This document shows positions 1-8,329 of a DNA stretch of 64,000 bases, one piece after another (the first letter of the stretch is position 1; each line of letters opens with the position of its first letter). Origin of the DNA: Burkholderiaceae bacterium (lineage in GTDB: Bacteria; Pseudomonadota; Gammaproteobacteria; Burkholderiales; Burkholderiaceae_C); contig JAFMFB010000004.1 in NCBI GenBank assembly GCA_017856435.1, positions 21,016 through 85,015 of the forward strand, read 5' to 3'. The position numbers were made by a program, and so were the translations under genes. The notes under the pieces were generated by a model. That model worked only from the letters and a program-made list of their open reading frames with translations. It did no database searches and was not told where the DNA came from.

Positions 1-2807
1 AGTCGGGTGATGACACGACGAACCGATTCCTCGGCATTGTCCTGCACGTGCTGCATGTAGGCCTGGACAACCGGCAAGCCAAATTGAGCAACCATCTTGC
101 GCAGCTCCTGGACTCCTTTTTCGTTGGCCGCAATCTGTGCCTTGAGGTCCGCCAGGTTTTGCTGCGGGTTGCGGGCCGGGTAAGTCCCACTGGCGAGCAG
201 GGACAGCATCTCCGCCTCACGCAATACACCACGGTCAACCAGCTTGACATTGTCAAGCTGGACGCCTTCCTCTTCGATGCTGGTTGAAAAAGGCGGCATC
301 GAGCCGGGTGTGGCACCGCCAATGTCTGCATGGTGACCTCGGGAACCGACGTAAAACATGGGTTCTGTCAACGGTGAGGACGCCAGATAGACCGGCGTGA
401 TCACGGTGACATCCGGCAGATGGGTGCCCCCATGGTAGGGGTCATTGAGCACATACACATCGCCAGGGTGCATGGCCCCAGCATTTTCACGAATCACCGT
501 CTTGATGCTCTCACCCATGCTGCCCAGATGCACCGGCATGTGCGGCGCATTGGCAATCAGGTTGCCCTGGGCATCAAACAGGGCGCAGGAAAAGTCCAGC
601 CGTTCCTTGATATTGACCGAGTGTGCGGTGTTCTGGAGTTGAAGGCCCATCTGCTCGGCGATATTCATGAACAGGTTGTTGAATACTTCCAATAGCACCG
701 GGTCAGCGGTGGTGCCCGCAGCAAAGCGCTGCTCGCGCGGCACGCGCCGCTCCAGCAGCAGATGATCCAGCCCCGTCAGTCGAGCCTGCCAGCCCGGCTC
801 CAGCACAGTGGTGGCATTGCGCTCGGCAATGATGGCGGGGCCCTGGATCACATCACCTGAGCGCAGGTCCTCACGAGCCACCAGAGCCGCCTGGTGCCAC
901 TGCCCGCCCGAGTAAAAGCGACTCGTTTCACGCCGCGGCACCTGGCGGGGTGGGTGCTCAGTCTGGCGGGCTTCCTCAGGCGCATCACCGGAGGCCACAG
1001 CCTCGACCGAGACCGCCTCCACAATCAGCGCCTTGTCCGGCATGAGGAAGGCAAAGCGTTGCCGGTAGGCCGCCTCGAAGCGCGTCACGATCTCGTTCAA
1101 TACGCCGTGCTGGACCACCAGCGCCGAATCACTTCCCTCATAGCGAACATGGACTCGACGCAGTAGCGTGACAGCTCCCTGGCTGACCTGCTGGCGCATC
1201 AATTCGTCCTGTGCCGTATGGGCCAGAGCGTCGAGCTGATCGCAGATCGTCGGCCAGGATGCAGCACTCAAGCGCAGTTCAATCGCTTGTTCCCGCATCA
1301 CAGTCTGATCGGCCAGACCCATGCCATAAGCACTGAGAACACCAGCCAGGGGATGGATGAACACACGGGTCATTCCCAGCGCGTCGGCCACCAGACAGGC
1401 GTGCTGACCGCCAGCTCCGCCGAAGCACTGCAGGGTGTAACGGGTCACATCGTAGCCACGTGCTACTGAAATCTTTTTAATGGCATTGGCCATCTGCTGC
1501 ACTGCAATGGCAATGAAGCCCTCGGCAACGTCCTCGGCCGTGCGCCCGGATTTTTCAGCCAGCTCGGCAAACTGCCTGCGCACTACCGCATCGTCGAGCA
1601 TTTCATTGGCCTGCGGCCCGAAGACCTGGGGGAAATAACGCGGCTGGATCTTTCCCACCATGACATTGGCATCGGTAACCGCCAGTGGGCCGCCGCGCCG
1701 GTAGCAGGCCGGCCCCGGATTGGCGCCCGCGCTCTGTGGGCCGACACGAAATCTTGCCCCATCGAACTGCAGGATCGAACCGCCACCGGCAGCCACCGTG
1801 TGGATGCTCATCATGGGAGCGCGCATGCGAACCCCTGCGACCTGGGTCTCGAACTCGCGTTCAAACTCTCCGGCATAGTGCGACACGTCGGTGGAAGTGC
1901 CGCCCATATCGAAGCCGATCACCCGCACCTGTTCATCCATCCCTGCCGAAATATCGCGCAGGCCCAGCTCGGCAGTGCGCGCCATGCCCACTATGCCCCC
2001 CGCCGGACCGCTCAGGATGGCGTCTTTGCCAGCAAAGGCATGGGCATCGGTCAGGCCACCGGAAGACTGCATGAAAAACAGACGTACCCCGGGCATCTCG
2101 GCCGCGACCTGCGCCACATAGCGACGCAGGATCGGCGAAAGATAGGCATCGACAACGGTGGTGTCGCCTCGGCTGACCAGCTTCATCAAGGGACTGGTTT
2201 CATGCGAGGTGCTGATCTGGGTAAAACCAATCTCCTGGGCAATACGCGCCGCTGTTTTTTCATGGGCGCTGTAGCGGTAGCCATGCAGGAAGACGATAGC
2301 CACACAGCGCAGACCGGCATCAAACTGGGCCTGCATGGCAAGTCGCAGTTCATCCTCCTTCAGCGGCGTGATCATTTCGCCGTGCGCGCCCATACGTTCA
2401 TCGGCCTCCACCACCGCCGAATACAAAAGTTCGGGCAGCACGATATGTCGATCGAACAGGCGGGGCCGGTTCTGATAGGCAATCCGCAAGGCGTCACGAA
2501 ACCCCCGACTGGTCACCAACAGGGTAGGTTCTCCTTTGCGCTCCAGCAGCGCATTGGTTGCCACGGTCGTTCCCATCTTGACGCATTCAACTTGTTGCGC
2601 TGTGATCGGCTCGCCGGGCTTGAGCCCCAGCAGATGGCGAATGCCCGCCACCGCCGCGTCCTGGTACTGCTCAGGATTTTCAGAAAGGAGCTTGTGGGTG
2701 ACCAGGGTTGCGTCGGGGCGCCTGCCAACAACGTCGGTGAAGGTACCCCCCCGGTCTATCCAGAACTGCCAACGGGGCGATTGAAAATTTTGGGTTTTCT
2801 CGTGCAT
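1..2807 (-). CDS. 5-oxoprolinase/hydantoinase-type HyuA-HyuB fusion, partial (C-terminus beyond window)
   Basis: The reading frame is open on the minus strand from the ATG at 2807 to the window edge, giving about 935 residues and no stop. The N-terminal half is HyuA-like: [10 protein letters not shown] near residue 19 and [12 protein letters not shown] further on are the two phosphate-binding motifs of the ASKHA-type ATPase fold. From about residue 700 ([12 protein letters not shown]) the protein continues into the HyuB-like half, with a Gly/His-rich segment [10 protein letters not shown]. Fused A and B halves are typical of ATP-dependent 5-oxoprolinases of about 1200 residues, which open 5-oxoproline to glutamate; related hydantoinases share the fold, so the substrate is inferred. 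It diverges from the TRAP operon at 2903, which may import its substrate or a related acid. No clear Shine-Dalgarno sequence was seen. Confidence 0.85.
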   Translation of the reverse strand, partial: MHEKTQNFQSPRWQFWIDRGGTFTDVVGRRPDATLVTHKLLSENPEQYQDAAVAGIRHLLGLKPGEPITAQQVECVKMGTTVATNALLERKGEPTLLVTSRGFRDALRIAYQNRPRLFDRHIVLPELLYSAVVEADERMGAHGEMITPLKEDELRLAMQAQFDAGLRCVAIVFLHGYRYSAHEKTAARIAQEIGFTQISTSHETSPLMKLVSRGDTTVVDAYLSPILRRYVAQVAAEMPGVRLFFMQSSGGLTDAHAFAGKDAILSGPAGGIVGMARTAELGLRDISAGMDEQVRVIGFDMGGTSTDVSHYAGEFEREFETQVAGVRMRAPMMSIHTVAAGGGSILQFDGARFRVGPQSAGANPGPACYRRGGPLAVTDANVMVGKIQPRYFPQVFGPQANEMLDDAVVRRQFAELAEKSGRTAEDVAEGFIAIAVQQMANAIKKISVARGYDVTRYTLQCFGGAGGQHACLVADALGMTRVFIHPLAGVLSAYGMGLADQTVMREQAIELRLSAASWPTICDQLDALAHTAQDELMRQQVSQGAVTLLRRVHVRYEGSDSALVVQHGVLNEIVTRFEAAYRQRFAFLMPDKALIVEAVSVEAVASGDAPEEARQTEHPPRQVPRRETSRFYSGGQWHQAALVAREDLRSGDVIQGPAIIAERNATTVLEPGWQARLTGLDHLLLERRVPREQRFAAGTTADPVLLEVFNNLFMNIAEQMGLQLQNTAHSVNIKERLDFSCALFDAQGNLIANAPHMPVHLGSMGESIKTVIRENAGAMHPGDVYVLNDPYHGGTHLPDVTVITPVYLASSPLTEPMFYVGSRGHHADIGGATPGSMPPFSTSIEEEGVQLDNVKLVDRGVLREAEMLSLLASGTYPARNPQQNLADLKAQIAANEKGVQELRKMVAQFGLPVVQAYMQHVQDNAEESVRRVITR

Positions 2808-2902
2808 GATAGGGATTGTGCGAGAACAGCCCCGTTAACATCCGGGACTTTCAGCGTGCGTCAATCCTAAAGCCTCTTTCAACCAACTTTTCAGGAGTTG
2901 CC

Positions 2903-3868
2903 ATGAAGTTCAAGTTTTCGCTTGCAATTGCCCTATCTGTGCTGTGTGCCAGCATCCAGGCCCAGACCAAATGGGATCTGCCCGCCGGTTATGCCGCCAC
3001 CAATTTCCATACTCAGAACCTCAGCCAGTTTGCGGCTGATGTCGACAAGGCCACCTCGGGCAAGCTCAAGATCACGGTGCACGCCAACGGCTCCCTGTTC
3101 AAAGCCCCCGAAATCAAGCGGGCCGTCCAGGGCGGCCAGGCCCAAATCGGCGAGATTTTGTTGGCCAATTTCCAGAACGAATGGCAGATCTATGGTGCTG
3201 ACGGCCTGCCCTTTCTGGCCGACAGCTTTGACGAGTCCATCAAACTCTACAAGGTACAAAAGCCGTTGCTAGAGAAGAAACTGGCTGAGCAAGGCATGAT
3301 GCTCCTGTATTCGGTGGCCTGGCCCCCACAGGGCATCTATGTCAAAAAGCCGATCAACAGCGCTGCTGACCTCAAGGGGGTCAAATGGCGCGCCTACAGC
3401 CCGGCCACTGCCCGTATTGCCGAACTGGTGAGCGCCCAACCGGTGACTGTGCAGGCCGCCGAATTGTCGCAAGCCATGGCCACTGGCGTGGTGGAGTCCT
3501 ATATGTCCTCTGGTGCCACCGGTTTTGACACCAAGACCTTCGAGCACATCAAGAATTACTATGACACCCAGGCCTGGTTGCCCAAGAATGCGGTCATCAT
3601 CAACAAGCGCGCCTTTGATGCACTGGACAAACCTACCCAGGCTGCCGTACTCAAGGCTGGGGCCGAGGCAGAGGCACGCGGCTGGGAGATGAGCAGGAAG
3701 GTCAACGTTGAATCCCTCGACAAGCTCAAGGCCAATGGCATGACGATTCATCAACCCTCGGCCCAACTCAAGGCTGACCTGACCAAGGTGGGCGACACCA
3801 TGCTCAAGGAATGGCTGGCCAAGGCCGGCCCTGAGGGCAAGGCCCTGGTGGACGCCTATCGCAAGTGA
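2903..3868 (+). CDS. TRAP transporter substrate-binding protein, DctP family
   Basis: The 321-residue periplasmic solute receptor has an N-terminal signal peptide (KFKFSLAIALSVLCASIQAQ) cleaved near residue 20. The rest shows the DctP pattern: an early FAADVDKATSGKLKI segment, then Ala/Gly-rich repeats, and the motif VKWRAYSPATARIAELV, which carries the arginine that usually binds a carboxylate. The ATG at 2903 was chosen over upstream in-frame starts because AGGAG lies at 2893-2897 and the signal peptide begins there. It is first in a translationally coupled dctP-dctQ-dctM set. The ligand is probably an organic acid; proximity to the oxoprolinase gene hints at an amino-acid-derived acid, but this is inference. 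Confidence 0.9.
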   Translation: MKFKFSLAIALSVLCASIQAQTKWDLPAGYAATNFHTQNLSQFAADVDKATSGKLKITVHANGSLFKAPEIKRAVQGGQAQIGEILLANFQNEWQIYGADGLPFLADSFDESIKLYKVQKPLLEKKLAEQGMMLLYSVAWPPQGIYVKKPINSAADLKGVKWRAYSPATARIAELVSAQPVTVQAAELSQAMATGVVESYMSSGATGFDTKTFEHIKNYYDTQAWLPKNAVIINKRAFDALDKPTQAAVLKAGAEAEARGWEMSRKVNVESLDKLKANGMTIHQPSAQLKADLTKVGDTMLKEWLAKAGPEGKALVDAYRK

Positions 3869-4374
3869 GGCGGTTTCTCGACGCCCTCTATGACGGTGCA
3901 GCCTGGCTGGCTGCACTGGCCATGGTTGGCGTGCTGTTGATGGTGCTGTTGTCGATTTTGGGACGACAGTTCCATTTTCATGTACCCGGCACCGATGCCT
4001 ACGCTGGCTACAGCATGGCTGCCGCCGGTTTTCTGGCGCTGGCGCACACCCTCAAGCACAACGAACATATCCGGGTCACGCTGCTGATCGGGCGAATGAG
4101 CGGCCAGGCCCGACGTGGACTAGAACTTTGGTCACTGGGCTGTGCTGGCGTCCTGGCGGGGCTCTTTGCCTTTTATTCGGTGCGGCTGGCTTGGCAGTCG
4201 CACCTCTTCAACGACATCTCAACAGCCAATGACGCCACGCCATTGTGGATACCGCAGATTGGCATGGCCGTGGGCGCCCTTATTTTGCTGATTGCATTTC
4301 TTGATGAATTCGTCCTGGAGTGGCGCGGTCAACGCCGCAGCATTAGCCCTGACGAGGCCCTTCACAATGAATGA
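3865..4374 (+). CDS. TRAP transporter small permease, DctQ family
   Basis: This 169-residue membrane protein has four predicted hydrophobic helices, as expected for DctQ subunits, which brace the large permease in a sodium-driven solute symporter. The start is GTG at 3865, overlapping the TGA of the receptor gene by four bases (GTGA), which implies translational coupling. Its own stop overlaps the large permease start by eight bases. The family assignment rests on size, helix pattern and position between dctP and dctM rather than on a conserved motif. Confidence 0.85.
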   Translation: MRRFLDALYDGAAWLAALAMVGVLLMVLLSILGRQFHFHVPGTDAYAGYSMAAAGFLALAHTLKHNEHIRVTLLIGRMSGQARRGLELWSLGCAGVLAGLFAFYSVRLAWQSHLFNDISTANDATPLWIPQIGMAVGALILLIAFLDEFVLEWRGQRRSISPDEALHNE

Positions 4375-5662
4375 CTTTGTCATTACCAGCCTGCTGGTGA
4401 TCGCCCTGTTCGCCCTCTTGGGCAGTGGTGTCTGGATTGGTCTGACACTGGCCGGTGTGGCCTGGATCGGCATGGAGTTGTTTTCATCCCGGCCCGCCGG
4501 AGACGCCATGGCGGTGACCATCTGGGGATCCGCTTCGAGCTGGACGCTGACAGCGTTGCCTCTGTTTGTCTGGATGGGAGAAATCCTTTTTCGAACCAAG
4601 CTGAGCGAAAGCATGTTTCGCGGGCTGGCGCCATGGGTAGCCTGGCTGCCTGGTCGCCTACTGCATACCAACGTAATTGGTTGCACCATTTTTGCAGCGG
4701 TCTCTGGCTCGAGTGCAGCCACCTGCGCCACCATTGGAAAGATCAGCTTGCCGGAACTGCAAAAACGTGGTTACCCCGACAGCCTCAGCCTGGGATCCCT
4801 GGCTGGCGCTGGCACCCTGGGACTGCTGATCCCCCCCTCAATCATCATGATTGTCTATGGCGTCACGGCCGAGGTATCGATTGCCAAGTTGTTTATCGCC
4901 GGACTTTTGCCCGGCTTGCTACTGGCCGGATTGTTCTCGACCTATCTGGTGATCTGGTCAAAATTAAATCCTGATCAGATTCCGGCCTCCGACAAGTTCC
5001 TCTCATTTTCAGAAAAGTTGGCTGAGTCGAGGCACCTGATACCCGTCATCGTGCTGATTGGTGCTGTGCTGGGTTCGATCTATGCGGGCATTGCCACGGC
5101 CACCGAAGCTGCTGCGCTGGGGGTGGTGGGCGCACTGGTGTTGTCGTTGACTCAGGGCTCCCTCAATTGGCAAACCTTCAGGGAATCGCTGCTGGGGGCC
5201 ACCCGCCTGTATTGCATGATTGCCTTGATTCTTTCGGGGGCAGCGTTCCTGACCCTAAGCATGGGCTACATCGGACTTCCCAGACACCTGGCCGAATTTA
5301 TTGCCACACTGGGCCTGTCGCCACTGGCCTTGATTGTTCTGCTGATGGCCTTCTACATCCTGCTGGGTTGCTTTCTGGATGGCATCTCGATGATCGTACT
5401 CACCATGGGCGTCATATTGCCAACCATCCAGTCTGCGGGTATCGACCTGATTTGGTTTGGCATCTTTGTGGTGATTGTGGTGGAGATGGCGCAAATCACG
5501 CCCCCGGTTGGATTCAACCTGTTTGTTCTGCAAGGGATGACCGGACGTCAACTCCCCGAAATCGCCAGATATGCGATGCCGTTTTTCTTCCTGATGTGCT
5601 TGATGGTCCTGCTTCTGTGGTGGTTTCCGGCTCTGGTAACCTGGCTTCCCTCAAAAATGTAA
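4367..5662 (+). CDS. TRAP transporter large permease, DctM family
   Basis: The 431-residue protein has about twelve hydrophobic segments and is the substrate-translocating subunit of the TRAP symporter. Family hallmarks include SGSSAATCATIGKISLPEL in the first half, GTLGLLIPPSIIMIVYG, and near the C-terminus MAQITPPVGFNLFVLQG. The start ATG at 4367 overlaps the end of the DctQ gene; an upstream in-frame start lies deep within dctQ and is unlikely. The next gene, a fluoride channel, begins two bases after the stop, so all four genes are probably one transcript. Confidence 0.93.
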   Translation: MNDFVITSLLVIALFALLGSGVWIGLTLAGVAWIGMELFSSRPAGDAMAVTIWGSASSWTLTALPLFVWMGEILFRTKLSESMFRGLAPWVAWLPGRLLHTNVIGCTIFAAVSGSSAATCATIGKISLPELQKRGYPDSLSLGSLAGAGTLGLLIPPSIIMIVYGVTAEVSIAKLFIAGLLPGLLLAGLFSTYLVIWSKLNPDQIPASDKFLSFSEKLAESRHLIPVIVLIGAVLGSIYAGIATATEAAALGVVGALVLSLTQGSLNWQTFRESLLGATRLYCMIALILSGAAFLTLSMGYIGLPRHLAEFIATLGLSPLALIVLLMAFYILLGCFLDGISMIVLTMGVILPTIQSAGIDLIWFGIFVVIVVEMAQITPPVGFNLFVLQGMTGRQLPEIARYAMPFFFLMCLMVLLLWWFPALVTWLPSKM

Positions 5663-5664
5663 CC

Positions 5665-6051
5665 ATGACCTCCGTGATCGCAATTTGCATAGGTGCCAGC
5701 GGCGGCGCCTTGTTGCGTTGGTGCCTGGGTTTATGGCTGTCAACGCCTGGCGCATGGCTGCCCTGGGGAACCTTGGCGGCCAATCTGATCGGCGGCTACC
5801 TGGTTGGCGTGGCTATTGCTATCTTCCAGGTGTTGCCTCAGCTGGATCCAAGCTGGCGCTTGTTGCTCATCACCGGTTTTCTCGGCGCCCTGACGACTTT
5901 CTCAAGTTTTTCCGCCGAAGTGGTAAGCATGTTGATGCAACAAAGGTATCTGACGGCACTTGCAACAGCTGGACTGCACCTGATAGGCTCCTTGGTGTTG
6001 ACCGTTGCGGGGATTCAGACTGTCACCTTGCTCTTCAGGAGCGGCGTCTGA
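5665..6051 (+). CDS. crcB: fluoride-specific ion channel CrcB/FluC
   Basis: The 128-residue, four-helix inner-membrane protein exports fluoride as a dual-topology dimer. The conserved Fluc signatures are visible: GASGGALLRW near the N-terminus, the GTLAANLIGGYLVG helix with its conserved Asn, and GFLGALTTFSSFSAE, which carries the phenylalanine box and the Thr/Ser track. ATG at 5665 follows the TRAP permease stop by two bases, so it is co-transcribed. Its place at the end of a TRAP operon is unusual, and no fluoride riboswitch would precede it inside the operon. An upstream extension of the same frame (to 5167) only overlaps dctM and was rejected. Confidence 0.93.
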   Translation: MTSVIAICIGASGGALLRWCLGLWLSTPGAWLPWGTLAANLIGGYLVGVAIAIFQVLPQLDPSWRLLLITGFLGALTTFSSFSAEVVSMLMQQRYLTALATAGLHLIGSLVLTVAGIQTVTLLFRSGV

Positions 6052-6125
6052 GTGGTCAGGCCCAAACGGCTGAGAGGCCCAGACCGTCTGTGTATTCCTT
6101 TAGCCAGACGTCAAGGAAAGCTGCG

Positions 6126-7253
6126 TCAGGCAAGCACCTGGGCGGGTTCGGCCAGTAAGGATCTGATGGGTTCCAGCGCCTCGCTACCTTTGGTCCGATA
6201 CAGCTGCAACACCTGCTCACAAACCCTTTGCCAGTGTGTCTTGCCCATGGTCACTGCCTGCTGCAGCGAAAGCCCCTTGTCGCCATGGAGCCAGGCTTCA
6301 TAAGCGTGTGCCAGGTGAGGGAAATACAAGGGTCGCAAGCCTTCGAAATTTGAAAACCAGAAGTGGAGTGACGGACTGGCCTTTTCATCCAGCAAGGCCG
6401 GCAAGGTAACCCAGCAATCTGCCAGCAGATCGCGCACTGAACGCAATTGCAAGTCAATGCGCCGATCCGCTAGCTGCAGGCGCATTTCCTGCCAATCCGG
6501 CCCCAGTAGCTGGTCGGCCTGGGCCTCACCAAGTTCGTGCAGGATCAGCGTCTCGGCCTGGGCTTGGGCCATGGTCTGCAGGGCCAGATGAAGATTGTCT
6601 TCAAAACCATAGGCCTGCAGGGTTGCCTTGAATGCGCCTTCAGGTCGACGCAGTGTCCAGGCCTCGTACTTCTCCCACAACCAGCGCTGTAGCGACGCCT
6701 GTCGCAAAAAAATGGCTGCTCCAGACAGAGCCGCCGGAGGCGAGCTCAGACTGCGCGCAAACTCCTGGCCGCTGACATAGATGTGGCGTCCGTCCCTGAG
6801 TTCTGCCGAAATGAGTTCAGCCAGAAAAAAGCTGGCGCGCCCGGGCGCTGTGTAGCCAGCGCCGTAGATCAGTCCTTGGGGTTTCAGTGCGGTATTGATG
6901 CCAGCCACATCAAATGGCTCGTAGTCAACGTCGCCCACCTTGACGCGGCGCCAGGGCAAGGCCTCCAGTTGAGTCCAGAGTGATTCACGTTCAGATAGCC
7001 ACAGGCCCAGGGCATCACGCGCTATCGACTGCAAGGGGGCAATCCCTTTTTCCCAGCGATAGAACTCACGCATCTGCAACAGGTAGATGCACAGCGTCAT
7101 GTCGGCTGCATGGGCCGCATCGGCAATATGGCAGTTGGTCTGGACCGCCTCGACCAGCTCCGAATCCGGGCGTGTATTGATTGGGCACCCTGTTAGATTT
7201 GTAGGGACGGTCGAGCTTTTCAGGTCGGTGGAGCTGGTCGCCAAGCTATTCAT
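6126..7253 (-). CDS. conserved protein resembling the Sfum_1244-like family of sulfur bacteria
   Basis: The 375-residue soluble protein has no signal peptide or membrane segment. It is rich in Trp and Leu and contains FFLAELISAEL, a region resembling a helical domain, then PALLDEKASPSLHFWFSNFEGLRPLYFPHL. From memory it resembles an uncharacterised family named after Sfum_1244 that occurs in sulfur-metabolising bacteria; this was not checked. The ATG at 7253 is chosen because it overlaps the stop of the upstream gene by eight bases, implying coupling; an upstream in-frame start at 7310 would overlap more. It is the last gene of the minus-strand cluster divergent from dsrA. Function is unknown. 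Confidence 0.7.
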   Translation of the reverse strand: MNSLATSSTDLKSSTVPTNLTGCPINTRPDSELVEAVQTNCHIADAAHAADMTLCIYLLQMREFYRWEKGIAPLQSIARDALGLWLSERESLWTQLEALPWRRVKVGDVDYEPFDVAGINTALKPQGLIYGAGYTAPGRASFFLAELISAELRDGRHIYVSGQEFARSLSSPPAALSGAAIFLRQASLQRWLWEKYEAWTLRRPEGAFKATLQAYGFEDNLHLALQTMAQAQAETLILHELGEAQADQLLGPDWQEMRLQLADRRIDLQLRSVRDLLADCWVTLPALLDEKASPSLHFWFSNFEGLRPLYFPHLAHAYEAWLHGDKGLSLQQAVTMGKTHWQRVCEQVLQLYRTKGSEALEPIRSLLAEPAQVLA

Positions 7254-7695
7254 CGGGCTGCCCCCGTTTGGATCTGCGGCGCAGTTGCCAGGCGAGAATT
7301 TTTTGAACAATCTGATGCCAGGGCAACTCAGTCAGGCTGCCGAATCTGGCCTGGGCCGCATTGACCAGGTCATGCACATCGTTGTGCGTGGCCGCAAGGG
7401 CCTCGCGAATGCCTTCAACCCCACCACATTGCAATTTCATCAGCACCGAGTGCGTCAATGGCGCCTGCGGGTGCAAATGCAATGGGAAGGTTGCGCGTTC
7501 GAGCAGCAGCCGCTCCAGCATTTCACAGTTGAGGTGCGCGGTTGGCTGACTGCAAGACAGCCCCTCGCGCTCGGCTAGTGATTTGCGAACTGCCAGACTG
7601 CAAGTGGCATGCTGGGCCAGCAATGCCCCTTGAAACACACAAGGCAAGGCATTGACACGCCTTTGGGTCTGCCGGTATTGCGCTTCGTCCACCAT
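7246..7695 (-). CDS. hypothetical protein, 149 aa, linked to the dsr-divergent cluster
   Basis: I do not recognise this protein. It carries three cysteines in its first half (ALPCVFQGALLAQHATCSLA and GLSCSQP) plus two more later (LNCEM, LQCGG). A basic tail (LRRRSKRGQ) ends it. The ATG at 7695 lies 14 bases past the stop of the preceding gene; an in-frame start at 7782 would overlap that gene heavily. It overlaps the following 375-residue gene by eight bases. Constant spacing and shared strand argue that it is a real member of the operon. Confidence 0.65.
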   Translation of the reverse strand: MVDEAQYRQTQRRVNALPCVFQGALLAQHATCSLAVRKSLAEREGLSCSQPTAHLNCEMLERLLLERATFPLHLHPQAPLTHSVLMKLQCGGVEGIREALAATHNDVHDLVNAAQARFGSLTELPWHQIVQKILAWQLRRRSKRGQPDE

Positions 7696-7708
7696 GGACT
7701 GAGTCGGG

Positions 7709-7927
7709 CTATTCCTCTCCCGCAGGGCGTGGTTCACGCACCTGGGAGAGCAAATCCTCCGCCTGGAGCTGGTTTTCAGCAAACATTACCTTGATTTTGT
7801 CCGGGCTGTTGGCAGGCAGACCGGCTCTCAGTTGCTTGGCCTGCGCAGAAGCCTCGGCAAAAGCCTCATGGGTGGCCAACATTTCAAGAATCGAAAATGG
7901 TTTGATACGGTAGATGTAGTAGGGCAC
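7709..7927 (-). CDS. small hypothetical protein, 72 aa
   Basis: A short acidic/helical protein beginning PYYIYRIKPFSILEML, followed by an Ala-rich amphipathic helix (HEAFAEASAQAKQLRAGL) and a second segment (DKIKVMFAENQLQAEDLL). The start is GTG at 7927, preceded by GAAGG at a suitable distance. It sits 15 bases downstream of the S24-like gene on the same strand. I believe similar small proteins accompany S24-like genes in other sulfur oxidisers, but this is recollection. No function is assigned. Confidence 0.65.
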   Translation of the reverse strand: MPYYIYRIKPFSILEMLATHEAFAEASAQAKQLRAGLPANSPDKIKVMFAENQLQAEDLLSQVREPRPAGEE

Positions 7928-7942
7928 GGCTTGCCTTCAGGA

Positions 7943-8329
7943 TCAGATATAGCGTTTGCTGGCCCGCCGACGTCCGGGCAATGACTTTTGAATGATGACG
8001 CCATTGACGGGGGACAAATCAGCCAAGGCGATATCAGGAAAGGCCGGATTGAGGGCATGCAGGTACCAACCCTCACCCCTATCGTCAGCCCTGCGCCGCA
8101 ACTGGCGAAAGATCCACTCGCCCTCGGGTTTTGCCAGCACAAAAGAGCCATCACGCAGTTGACCGTCTGGCTCGATGATGATGATCTCACCCTCGTTGAA
8201 TTCAGGTTCCATGCTGGTGCCCAGCACGCGCAGGGCAAAGGCATCGCCCCCGCTACAGGCGCCCGACGGGTCTGGAGCGCTCGGGGCTGACGCGTCGCCC
8301 CTAAGCGTATCGGTGTCGTGGGCATTCAT
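7943..8329 (-). CDS. S24/LexA-type peptidase-fold protein, catalytic Lys replaced by Arg
   Basis: The 128-residue protein consists almost only of a LexA/UmuD-like autoprotease fold; there is no N-terminal helix-turn-helix. The serine motif is clear (VLGTSMEPEF, Ser39), followed by the EGEIIIIEP strand. In LexA the general-base lysine lies in a V-x-V-K-R-L-like stretch; the equivalent here reads EWIFRQL, with Arg75 in that place. Lys67 (LAKPEGE) is close but not aligned. The protein may therefore be a sensor or binding fold rather than an active autoprotease. ATG at 8329 overlaps the stop of the upstream reductase gene by four bases (ATGA), so the two are coupled. Confidence 0.8.
   Translation of the reverse strand: MNAHDTDTLRGDASAPSAPDPSGACSGGDAFALRVLGTSMEPEFNEGEIIIIEPDGQLRDGSFVLAKPEGEWIFRQLRRRADDRGEGWYLHALNPAFPDIALADLSPVNGVIIQKSLPGRRRASKRYI

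Noticed and set aside
1800..2870. Plus-strand frame of 356 residues over the oxoprolinase gene
   Set aside because: Shadow of the minus-strand HyuA domain, which carries clear ATPase motifs.
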